This document shows positions 1-4,788 of a stretch of DNA of 6,925 nt, piece by piece. The stretch lies in NCBI GenBank assembly GCA_003164075.1, contig PLRZ01000290.1, forward strand, positions 186-7,110, read 5' to 3'. The stretch's first letter is position 1, and the number at the start of each line of letters is the position of its first letter. The DNA is from Bryobacterales bacterium (GTDB lineage: Bacteria > Acidobacteriota > Terriglobia > Bryobacterales > Bryobacteraceae). The notes beneath the pieces were generated by a model. It searched no databases, was not told the origin of the DNA, and saw nothing but the letters and a program-made list of their open reading frames with translations. A program made the translations under genes and the position numbers.

Positions 1-1360
1 AAGCCGCGCACTTGACATGCGCCAGTAGAATCTCGAGATTCTCGGGATTGATGTAAGCGTGCTCCGGCGAGCGCCCGAAAAAGTAATCCGGGTGCTCGAC
101 AATGTACTGATCGAGCGGCGCGCTCGATGCCACCAGCACTGCCGCCGACGTGCCCTGCCGCCGCCCGGCCCGGCCCGCCCGCTGCCAACTCGAAGCGATG
201 GTCCCCGGATAGCCCGCCATCACCACGGCGTCCAGCGAGCCAATGTCGATGCCCAACTCCAGCGCGTTGGTGGCCACTACCGCGCGGATTTCACCCTCCC
301 GCAGGCGCCGCTCGATCTCGCGCCGCTCGCGCGGCAGATACCCGCCGCGGTATCCTCGCACCGTCTCACCGCCCGCCGGCCCCCGGTCGCAGGCGTCCTT
401 GAGATACGTCACCAGCACTTCCGTGGCCAGCCGGTTATTGGCAAACACCAGCGTCTGCAAATTGCGCTCGATGAATTCGAGCGCCACACGCCGCGATTCG
501 TGGATGTAGCTGCGCCGTATGCCGAGCTGCCGGTTCACCACCGGCGGATTGTAGAAAATGAAAAACTTTTCCCCGCGCGGCGCGCCGTTGCGCTCCACCA
601 GCTCAAAGGCCTCCCCGGTGAGCGCTTCCGCCAACTCGCGCGGGTTGGCGATGGTCGCCGAGCAGCAAATGAACCGCGGCTTCGAACCGTAGAACTCGCA
701 CACACGCTTCAGCCGCCGCAGCAAATTCGCCAAGTGGCTGCCATACACGCCGCGGTAGTAGTGCAGCTCGTCGATCACCACGTAGCGCAGATTTTCGAAG
801 TACCGCGCCCATTTCGTGTGATGCGGCAGGATGCCCGCGTGCAGCATGTCCGGGTTGGTCAGCGCCACGTTGGCGCGCTGCCGTATGGCCTTGCGCGCGT
901 CCTGCGGCGTGTCGCCGTCGTAGGTGAACGCGCGCACCTCAGACCCCATCTCGTCTACCGCCGCTTGAAATTCGTGAAGCTGGTCTTCCGCCAGCGCCTT
1001 GGTGGGAAACAGGTACATGGCGCGCGCCTCGGAATCGCCCGCCAGAAGATTCAGCACCGGCAGGTTATAGCACAGCGTCTTTCCGCTGGCCGTCGGCGTG
1101 ACCACCACTACGTTCTTGCCCGCCTGAATCGCTTCGAACGCTTCGGCCTGGTGCGAATAGAGCCGCGCGATCCCACGTTTTTCGAGCGCCGCGCGCACCC
1201 GCCCATCCACCGCCTCCGGAATGTCGGCGAACGTCGCCTCCACCGCCGGTTCGTGCCGCACCGCGCGGACCGGCGAATCCGGGTCGAGATGCGCCGCTTC
1301 GAAGCGAGCCATCACCGCTTCAAGCGACCCACGGGGAGACAAAGCCAAGTCGAGGTTCAT
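1..1360 (-). CDS. DEAD/DEAH-box helicase, YprA/MrfA/Hrq1-like, N-terminal 453 residues (partial at left edge)
   Basis: An ATP-dependent superfamily 2 helicase; relatives (Bacillus MrfA/YprA, yeast Hrq1) are 3'-5' DNA helicases in DNA repair. I translated the minus strand from the ATG at 1360 and it stays open to the window edge without a frame break. Visible motifs: a Q-like YSHQAEAF at 68-75; Walker A/motif I TPTASGKT at 88-95; Walker B DELH at 197-200, followed by YYRGVYGSH; motif III SAT at 234-236; motif V ATNALELGIDIG at 363-374; motif VI QRAGRAGRR at 393-401. The end, EHPDYFFGRSPEHAYINPEN, is typical of the YprA/Hrq1 family. The C-terminal part, expected to carry the cysteine-bearing MZB/DUF1998 domain, lies outside the window. 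AGAAGG about 10 bases upstream of the ATG can serve as ribosome binding site. It starts 94 bases after the PilZ gene, so it may be its own transcription unit. Family is well supported; the exact repair role is inferred. Confidence 0.93.
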   Translation of the reverse strand, partial: MNLDLALSPRGSLEAVMARFEAAHLDPDSPVRAVRHEPAVEATFADIPEAVDGRVRAALEKRGIARLYSHQAEAFEAIQAGKNVVVVTPTASGKTLCYNLPVLNLLAGDSEARAMYLFPTKALAEDQLHEFQAAVDEMGSEVRAFTYDGDTPQDARKAIRQRANVALTNPDMLHAGILPHHTKWARYFENLRYVVIDELHYYRGVYGSHLANLLRRLKRVCEFYGSKPRFICCSATIANPRELAEALTGEAFELVERNGAPRGEKFFIFYNPPVVNRQLGIRRSYIHESRRVALEFIERNLQTLVFANNRLATEVLVTYLKDACDRGPAGGETVRGYRGGYLPRERREIERRLREGEIRAVVATNALELGIDIGSLDAVVMAGYPGTIASSWQRAGRAGRRQGTSAAVLVASSAPLDQYIVEHPDYFFGRSPEHAYINPENLEILLAHVKCAA

Positions 1361-1383
1361 TGCGCTTTCGCCTTCTCTTCGCT

Positions 1384-1412
1384 ACCATACTACCGCGAAA
1401 GGCTTCACGCAA
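1384..1412 (-). promoter_or_regulatory. Possible sigma70-type promoter of the helicase gene
   Basis: On the minus strand TTGCGT (1407-1412) and TATGGT (1384-1389) are separated by 17 bases, and the helicase ATG lies 23 bases further on. Both hexamers are only partial matches to consensus. The position in the 94-base gap fits, but the match is weak. Confidence 0.25.
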
Positions 1413-1454
1413 GATGATCTATTGTGGGGCTGGCGGACCCCCCGGTCTGCCTTC

Positions 1455-1772
1455 TTAGGCTACCGTTCTTACGAACTCGTACCGTTCCAGCGTGGCTGCC
1501 ACCTGGTAATCCGGCACTGACTTGGCAGCGTCCGGGTCCACGCGCAGCACTTTGCCGATGCATCGCAGATTTACCGCTTGAGCGCCCTCGCCGTTAAGCG
1601 TGATGATGTACTCGATCGGTCCGCCCAACTCCGGTCCCCGGCCCGCTGTGAACAGCACGCCGGACGAGCTGATATTCCTGGTTTGGCCAGCCATCGCCAC
1701 ACGGTCGGCGCCCGAGCGTGTGATGGCAAGCGGGAGGTGCAAGCTGAAGCGGCGGGTTCTGCGTTGTTCCAT
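1455..1772 (-). CDS. Single-domain PilZ protein (probable c-di-GMP receptor)
   Basis: A 105-residue protein that is essentially one PilZ domain, a fold that binds the second messenger cyclic di-GMP. Both parts of the binding signature are present: the arginine motif RxxxR in QRRTRRF (R4 and R8) and the NxSxxG motif as NISSSG (33-38). No transmembrane segment, signal peptide or output domain is attached, so it presumably works in the cytoplasm by binding a partner. ATG at 1772 puts the arginine motif at the usual N-terminal position; AAAGG about 8 bases upstream is a modest ribosome binding site. It lies downstream of the atpE hairpin and has its own candidate promoter, so it is probably transcribed separately from the ATP synthase genes. 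The partner and process controlled cannot be told from the sequence. Confidence 0.88.
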   Translation of the reverse strand: MEQRRTRRFSLHLPLAITRSGADRVAMAGQTRNISSSGVLFTAGRGPELGGPIEYIITLNGEGAQAVNLRCIGKVLRVDPDAAKSVPDYQVAATLERYEFVRTVA

Positions 1773-1784
1773 CGTTCGCCTTTA

Positions 1785-1814
1785 ATGCTAATCGGCTTGT
1801 AACAACAAGGTCAA
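1785..1814 (-). promoter_or_regulatory. Candidate sigma70-type promoter of the PilZ gene
   Basis: Minus-strand TTGACC (1809-1814, five of six consensus bases) and TAGCAT (1785-1790, four of six) are 18 bases apart; the PilZ ATG follows 12 bases after the -10. The site is in the 135-base gap after the atpE hairpin, where a new promoter would be needed. Because the leader is so short, the start point would lie only a few bases before the ATG. Confidence 0.45.
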
Positions 1815-1869
1815 TAGATCTGGAGGGAAACGGCCATAGGCAGGGTACTGGAACAAAAGTTTTAGAATG

Positions 1870-1900
1870 CGATGGGGCGAGCGGGCGCTCGCCCCGATCG
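1870..1900 (-). terminator. Strong hairpin at the end of the ATP synthase gene cluster
   Basis: A 9-bp perfect GC-rich stem (1874-1882 pairs with 1887-1895) with a four-base loop, extended by four more pairs (1870-1873 with 1897-1900) past one bulged base. It begins 7 bases after the atpE stop codon. On the minus strand the stem is followed by CATTCTAAAACTTTTG, so the U-tract is displaced and short. It is either an intrinsic terminator of modest efficiency or a 3'-end stabilising stem for the abundant atpE message. Confidence 0.7.
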
Positions 1901-1907
1901 TTCCAAA

Positions 1908-2219
1908 TTAAGAGGTCAGTTTGAAGACAATCACGATCTCATACAGCGCCAGCGATTCGATGAACGCCAGCCCGATCAGCATGGCCAACTGAATTGCTTT
2001 GGCCGCCCCCGGATTGCGCGCCATGCCTTCCACGGCGCTCGCCACGGCCTTGCCCTGGCCCAGACCGCAGAGGCCCGATGCCAGCGCCATGCCGATGCAC
2101 GCGCCGACAAACACCCAGTTGGTCCCCCCGGCGGCAGGCGCCTGCGCCGGCGTCTGGGCGGATAGAGCCGAAACGGCGATCAGCATGATCGCCACTACCA
2201 ATAACATCTTCTTCGTCAT
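1908..2219 (-). CDS. atpE: F0F1 ATP synthase subunit c (rotor ring)
   Basis: Forms the membrane rotor ring that carries ions through F0. It has 103 residues, longer than the usual 70-90, because a hydrophobic signal-like stretch (about 5-21) and an AQTPAQAPAAGG linker precede the two-helix hairpin. Helix 1 (about 35-62) has GxGxG-type glycine/alanine packing and Q55 in GLGQGKA; the polar loop is ARNP (67-70); helix 2 (about 76-99) carries the ion-binding carboxylate E88 in FIESLALY. The ATG at 2219 was chosen because AAGGAG (2226-2231) sits 6 bases upstream; a longer in-frame start at 2282 would add 21 unrelated residues. It follows atpB by 86 bases and ends 7 bases before a strong hairpin. 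Q55, E88, S89 and Y93 resemble the Na+-type ligand set, but ESLA(I/L)Y also occurs in other bacteria, so ion specificity is not decided. Confidence 0.96.
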   Translation of the reverse strand: MTKKMLLVVAIMLIAVSALSAQTPAQAPAAGGTNWVFVGACIGMALASGLCGLGQGKAVASAVEGMARNPGAAKAIQLAMLIGLAFIESLALYEIVIVFKLTS

Positions 2220-2225
2220 TCGTTT

Positions 2226-2231
2226 CTCCTT
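2226..2231 (-). promoter_or_regulatory. Strong Shine-Dalgarno site of atpE
   Basis: Minus-strand AAGGAG with a 6-base spacer to ATG at 2219. It settles the atpE start and fits the high subunit c stoichiometry, which requires stronger translation than for atpB. Confidence 0.85.
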
Positions 2232-2249
2232 CGATAAATCGCTCCAGGA

Positions 2250-2266
2250 GGTGGTCCCCGGACACC
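2250..2266 (-). other. Small hairpin between atpB and atpE
   Basis: On the minus strand GGTGTC pairs with GAC and ACC around a CGGG loop, with one bulged C. It sits in the 86-base gap 5' of the atpE ribosome binding site. A processing or translation-enhancing role would fit the location, but the stem is short and no function is shown. Confidence 0.3.
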
Positions 2267-2306
2267 GTACAGCCGGGCTCACACTGCAAAGCGGATAAAG
2301 CCGTTA

Positions 2307-3038
2307 TTAATGATCGTGCGCCACCGCGCCGCCCACATACACCATGGCCAGCAGCATGAAAATGTAAGCCTGCACCACGCCGACGAAAATGTGCAGCCCC
2401 ATAAAAATCACCGGCACCGCGAACTTGGTGAGGTTCAGGAATACCAGGGTCACCTGCTCGCCGGCGAACATATTGGCATAAAGACGAACCGTGAGCGAAA
2501 GAAGCCGCGCCAGATGGCTGATGATTTCGATGGGAAACATGAGCGGCGCGAGCCACCAGAGCGGCCCGGCAAAGTGCGCCAGGTAACGCAAGGGCCCCTG
2601 AGCGATTACACCGGCCAGATTGTAATAGGCGAATGTCGCGAAGGCGCAGCCGGCCGTCACCGAGGGGTTCTGCGTGGGCGACTCGAAGCAGGGAACCAGA
2701 CCGATCAGGTTCGAGGTCAGAATAAAAAGAAAAAGGGCGCCGAAAAAGGCCACATAACGATGCGCGGCGGACCCCACCTGATCTTCGGCCTGATCCTTGA
2801 CGAAGCCGTAGAGCATTTCGAAAATGTGCTGCAGCGGACCGGGCCGGTCGGCCGAAAGCCGCGGGCGCAGAAACGCGAACAACGCCATCAAAAGCACGAC
2901 TACTACGAGCTGCATGACCACAAAATCGGCCCACGGCCGCGCCTGGGCGTGCATGCCCACCAGCCGCAACGCCGCATTCCCCGGCGCCGACAGGTAGTCG
3001 TTAAAAATCCTGGTAACCCAAAGTTCACTTTCTGGCAT
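2307..3038 (-). CDS. atpB: F0F1 ATP synthase subunit a (stator ion channel)
   Basis: Membrane stator subunit that forms the two ion half-channels against the c-ring. It has 243 residues, a normal length. Hydrophobic segments lie at about 38-57, 94-116, 126-147, 155-180 and 196-240. The essential arginine is R185 in LSLTVRLYANMFAGE, the family hallmark, and the conserved glutamine of the last helix is Q223 in VVQAYIF. The N-terminus MPESELWVTRIFNDYL resembles other acidobacterial-type subunit a proteins, supporting ATG at 3038 although no clear Shine-Dalgarno is seen. The start overlaps the end of the preceding ATP-synthase-I-like gene by 14 bases, suggesting translational coupling. atpE follows after 86 bases; no atpF is present next to it. 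Confidence 0.97.
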   Translation of the reverse strand: MPESELWVTRIFNDYLSAPGNAALRLVGMHAQARPWADFVVMQLVVVVLLMALFAFLRPRLSADRPGPLQHIFEMLYGFVKDQAEDQVGSAAHRYVAFFGALFLFILTSNLIGLVPCFESPTQNPSVTAGCAFATFAYYNLAGVIAQGPLRYLAHFAGPLWWLAPLMFPIEIISHLARLLSLTVRLYANMFAGEQVTLVFLNLTKFAVPVIFMGLHIFVGVVQAYIFMLLAMVYVGGAVAHDH

Positions 3039-3408
3039 AGACGAACTCGAATATGACTTCCACGAAGACTGCCGCTGTCAACACGAACAGCCCCACAAGG
3101 CAGGCCGTCAGACTGACGGGAGAAAGCCTTAATATAACATAGGCGCCACAGCCCAAAATCAGATAACGGAACCCCAAAATGACGCTTCGGTAGCGCGGGC
3201 GTCCACCGGCGCCGAGGCTGGCCACCAGTTTGTGAAGCCAGTGGTAATTGAGCCCCGAGATGGCCGCGCCCAGCAGGAACCCCGCGCCCACCTTCCACCC
3301 GCCCAGCGCGAGGGCCCCGCACGTTCCCAGTACCGCGACCACGGTCAGGATACGCCCGATGCGCGCGGCCGCTCCCTCGAAGCTCAGCGGGTCAGGCGTC
3401 GTCGTCAT
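3025..3408 (-). CDS. ATP synthase subunit I-like small membrane protein
   Basis: A 127-residue integral membrane protein with four predicted helices (about 17-35, 38-56, 75-94 and 98-119). The segment GFLLGAAISGLNYHWLHKLV (43-62) matches the pattern of the ATP-synt_I family (Gly-rich helix followed by LNxxWL), whose members precede atpB in many operons. Proposed family roles are Mg2+ or Ca2+ handling or help in c-ring assembly; none can be shown here. The gene overlaps the atpZ/atpI-like gene upstream by 17 bases and atpB downstream by 14, so it is an embedded member of the F0 cluster. ATG at 3408 gives a short polar N-terminus before the first helix; the ribosome binding site is weak, which fits coupled translation. 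Membership by position and topology is good; the exact family is less certain. Confidence 0.8.
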   Translation of the reverse strand: MTTTPDPLSFEGAAARIGRILTVVAVLGTCGALALGGWKVGAGFLLGAAISGLNYHWLHKLVASLGAGGRPRYRSVILGFRYLILGCGAYVILRLSPVSLTACLVGLFVLTAAVFVEVIFEFVYARK

Positions 3409-3652
3409 TGGAATCCCGCATGATCTGCCGGATCAGCGCCACGAAGCCGCCCACGCTCCCCAAAATCAGGAAGACGATCTGCAGCCAGGTGGTGCCGAAG
3501 GCCTTATCGAGGTAGTATCCGATGGCGTATCCCACAAACGTGGAGGCCGGCAACAGGAGCGCGAGCCCGGTGTACTCGGCGTATCTCGCCCCGGCGGTTT
3601 GCTTTCTGGCCACTGTTCTTAGTGTAACGGGGATCAAGGCCGTCGTTTCCAA
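3392..3652 (-). CDS. AtpZ/AtpI-family protein (putative F0F1-ATPase accessory subunit)
   Basis: Small two-helix membrane protein, first gene of the F0 cluster. Helices fall at about 28-47 and 56-76, and the family signature is clear: GYAIGYYLDKAFGTT (41-55) followed by GSVGGF (65-70). The C-terminus is acidic (SNDDDA). Such proteins are thought to assist c-ring assembly or, as AtpZ/AtpI pairs, act as a divalent-cation channel; this one lies beside an ATP-synthase-I-like protein. The start is uncertain. The longest form uses TTG at 3652 (86 residues) with GGAAGAGG shortly upstream; GTG at 3613 would give 73 residues beginning xARKQTAG, closer to typical family lengths. A TACACT hexamer lies just before that GTG, so a leaderless start there is conceivable but has no good -35. 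The end overlaps the next gene by 17 bases. Confidence 0.85.
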   Translation of the reverse strand: METTALIPVTLRTVARKQTAGARYAEYTGLALLLPASTFVGYAIGYYLDKAFGTTWLQIVFLILGSVGGFVALIRQIMRDSNDDDA

Positions 3653-3765
3653 GCCCTCTTCCGTTCGAACGCGAAGGGATTGTGGTACTCAATCGCAGCC
3701 GCGACCAAGTCTTGGATGACGCTCAGGAGCGGCGCGCGAGTTCCCGCGGTAGCGACGTCTCCCAT
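3634..3765 (-). CDS. Possible 43-residue hypothetical ORF between vapC and the ATP synthase cluster
   Basis: Reading from ATG at 3765, the minus strand encodes 43 residues beginning MGDVATAGTRAPLL and ending in a strongly basic tail, FERKRAWKRRP, before TGA at 3634-3636. AGAGG lies 10 bases before the ATG. The 138-base gap after vapC has no other content that I can see. The ORF would overlap the TTG-start form of the atpZ-like gene by 19 bases, but not the GTG-start form. I do not recognise it; it may be a chance frame or a 3' remnant of a lost gene. Confidence 0.2.
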   Translation of the reverse strand: MGDVATAGTRAPLLSVIQDLVAAAIEYHNPFAFERKRAWKRRP

Positions 3766-3790
3766 AGCGCCACGCCCTCTGGCGCGCTTG

Positions 3791-4219
3791 TCACAGCGTC
3801 AGGACCTGGACTCCGGGAATCCTCTTGAAATGCCGAAGATTCTCGGTCAGGACGGCATAGCCCTGCTCGATGGCAGCCGCCGCAATGAACAGGTCGCTAG
3901 ACGGAAGGACGTTACCTCTTGCCGCCTCCTGGCCTTCGATCTTCCCGACCACGTAAGCCGTTTCAATCGTGATGGGATGAAACGGAATAAGGCGGACCAT
4001 TTCTTCGATGTACTCGCGGCGGCGTTGGCCGATTTCGGGCGTCCGCGCGCGATAGATCCCGTGAACGAGTTCGGCCACGGTGACAGGCGAGAGCGAGATT
4101 TCGATTTCTCCGTAGCTGGTCTGTATCGCCTCCACCAAACCGGGGAACGGAAGACCTCGCCGCTCGGCCGTGATGACAATGCTGGAGTCGAGCACTACTC
4201 CCAGGAGGGCGGATTCCAT
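3791..4219 (-). CDS. vapC: PIN-domain ribonuclease toxin, VapC-like
   Basis: A 142-residue PIN-domain protein, the usual length for a VapC toxin, expected to be an Mg2+-dependent endoribonuclease held inactive by its antitoxin. The acidic active-site residues are all in place: D11 in VVLDSSIVI, E50 in TVAELVHG, D109 in SSDLFIAAAA, and the fourth-site region TENLRHF (N127, with E126). Nothing suggests that the toxin is broken. ATG at 4219 is preceded by AGGA and lies inside the antitoxin gene, giving a 25-base overlap; a GTG at 4195 that overlaps the antitoxin stop by one base would trim eight residues and still keep D11. The antitoxin-first order and overlap are classic for type II pairs. The natural RNA target is not predictable from sequence. 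Confidence 0.92.
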   Translation of the reverse strand: MESALLGVVLDSSIVITAERRGLPFPGLVEAIQTSYGEIEISLSPVTVAELVHGIYRARTPEIGQRRREYIEEMVRLIPFHPITIETAYVVGKIEGQEAARGNVLPSSDLFIAAAAIEQGYAVLTENLRHFKRIPGVQVLTL

Positions 4220-4470
4220 GGTTCCTGGTGGCTCGCGATAATGGCCTCCAGGTCCTTTCCGAATTCAGGATCGAGCGTTACAGCGGAGTTGTGCTCCCTC
4301 GCTTGCCGGAGGATCTCCGATACAGGCCGCCCGCTCCGATGCGGAGGGCGGATCACAGCCACGGCGCGATTGTCCTGCTCCACAATGACCTCGACGCCTT
4401 GCCGCACCTTCGTTAACACGGCATGAATGTCGCGGGCGAGTTCAGCTTCCGTGATGCGAACCGTTGCCAT
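4195..4470 (-). CDS. vapB: Phd/YefM-family antitoxin paired with the PIN toxin
   Basis: A 91-residue antitoxin, first gene of the toxin-antitoxin pair. The N-terminal half (about 1-52) has the Phd/YefM pattern: a TEAELARDIHAVLTKVRQG helix, then strands VEVIVEQDN and AVAVIRPP, which form the DNA-binding dimer. The C-terminal half carries DPEFGKDLEAIIASHQEPWN and ends PPSWE, a typical toxin-wrapping tail of acidobacterial and cyanobacterial Phd-PIN antitoxins. ATG at 4470 is used; a GTG directly before it (4473) is an alternative one codon longer. GAAG sits only 3 bases before the ATG, so the ribosome binding site is poor. By family behaviour the pair should autoregulate its promoter, but no clear operator is seen in the gap upstream. 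Confidence 0.88.
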   Translation of the reverse strand: MATVRITEAELARDIHAVLTKVRQGVEVIVEQDNRAVAVIRPPHRSGRPVSEILRQAREHNSAVTLDPEFGKDLEAIIASHQEPWNPPSWE

Positions 4471-4516
4471 CACTTCGATGATAGCTCTTATCTCTCCCTT
4501 GAAACTCCGCCCGCCC

Positions 4517-4616
4517 GCTGCGACGCATCCAAAACCAGCACGCCCATCTTGGGATGCGACGGCTCGAACGCCGGCCGCACGCCGAACTCATCGAGCGCCT
4601 CCGTAGTGGTCGGCCC
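4517..4616 (-). pseudogene. Displaced copy of the hemD 3' end (C-terminal fragment)
   Basis: This 100-bp stretch matches 6004-6103, inside intact hemD, at 95 of 100 positions with no gaps; bases 4534-4589 are identical. In the hemD frame it encodes GPTTTEALDEFGVRPAFEPS and on to SQR, against GPTTTEALEEF and AAQR in the intact gene. The five differences give two synonymous changes (V, L) and three mild ones (E to D twice, A to S), which looks more like a diverged functional allele than a decaying copy. The frame continues RAGGVSRER to TAA at 4488-4490, 17 bases before vapB. On the other side homology ends sharply at 4616, and the hemD frame meets a TGA about 15 bases further upstream. It has no start and lacks about 224 N-terminal residues, so it cannot make the enzyme. 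Confidence 0.85.
4517..4616. repeat. Left copy of a 100-bp direct repeat
   Basis: Partner of 6004-6103, same orientation, 1487 bp apart start to start. Mismatches are at 4523, 4527, 4532, 4533 and 4590. The edges against unrelated sequence are abrupt on both sides. Confidence 0.9.
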
Positions 4617-4710
4617 CTGGAGTGGAGTTCAACAACACCATCGTCAGGCCGATGAACATGATTCCGAGGTCGCCTGCCGACACCTTCGGTTCGTCACGGA
4701 AGAATCGCAT
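4588..4710 (-). CDS. Possible 40-residue small membrane ORF ending in the hemD repeat
   Basis: From ATG at 4710 the minus strand encodes 40 residues: a charged start MRFFRDEPKVSAGD, a hydrophobic run LGIMFIGLTMVLL that could be one membrane helix, and a tail that enters the repeated hemD segment out of the hemD frame. Its TGA (4588-4590) exists only because position 4590 differs from 6077 in the intact gene. No ribosome binding site is visible; a TATAAT lies directly before the ATG. I do not recognise the protein. It could be the truncated end of an older gene, a small protein, or chance. Confidence 0.22.
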   Translation of the reverse strand: MRFFRDEPKVSAGDLGIMFIGLTMVLLNSTPGADHYGGAR

Positions 4711-4711
4711 G

Positions 4712-4717
4712 ATTATA
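4712..4717 (-). promoter_or_regulatory. Perfect -10 hexamer upstream of the toxin-antitoxin pair
   Basis: Minus-strand TATAAT is rare in this GC-rich DNA and stands in the gap between the TIGR03435 stop and vapB. No good -35 lies 16-18 bases further upstream. If used, transcription would start around 4704 and run through the hemD fragment into vapBC. Confidence 0.25.
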
Positions 4718-4788
4718 GGGCCCCGTTATCTCCCATTGCGCGCCCGTCGCGGAGCCGTTTCCGGCACGGCGGTTCGAGTTGTTTCTCT

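Noticed and set aside
59..1417. Plus-strand frame of 452 codons
   Set aside because: It is the antisense of the helicase, which has six superfamily 2 motifs on the minus strand. The plus product is Arg/His-rich and low in recognisable structure.
1432..1451. Hairpin after the PilZ stop codon as a terminator
   Set aside because: The stem is GACC/GGTC plus GGC/GCC with a C-A mismatch on the minus-strand RNA, and no U-tract follows. Too weak to annotate.
1908..2219. Calling the ATP synthase Na+-driven
   Set aside because: Four of the ligand positions fit but the Thr67 equivalent is Leu, and ESLA(I/L)Y c subunits are common in bacteria not known to use Na+.
1939..2934. Minus-strand frame of 331 codons spanning atpB and atpE
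   Set aside because: It is an out-of-frame shadow of two confidently identified ATP synthase genes and crosses their intergenic region.
4735..4765. Small GCCG-GAAA-CGGC stem after the TIGR03435 stop as a terminator
   Set aside because: Four base pairs with a GNRA-type loop and no U-tract; not distinguishable from chance in GC-rich sequence.
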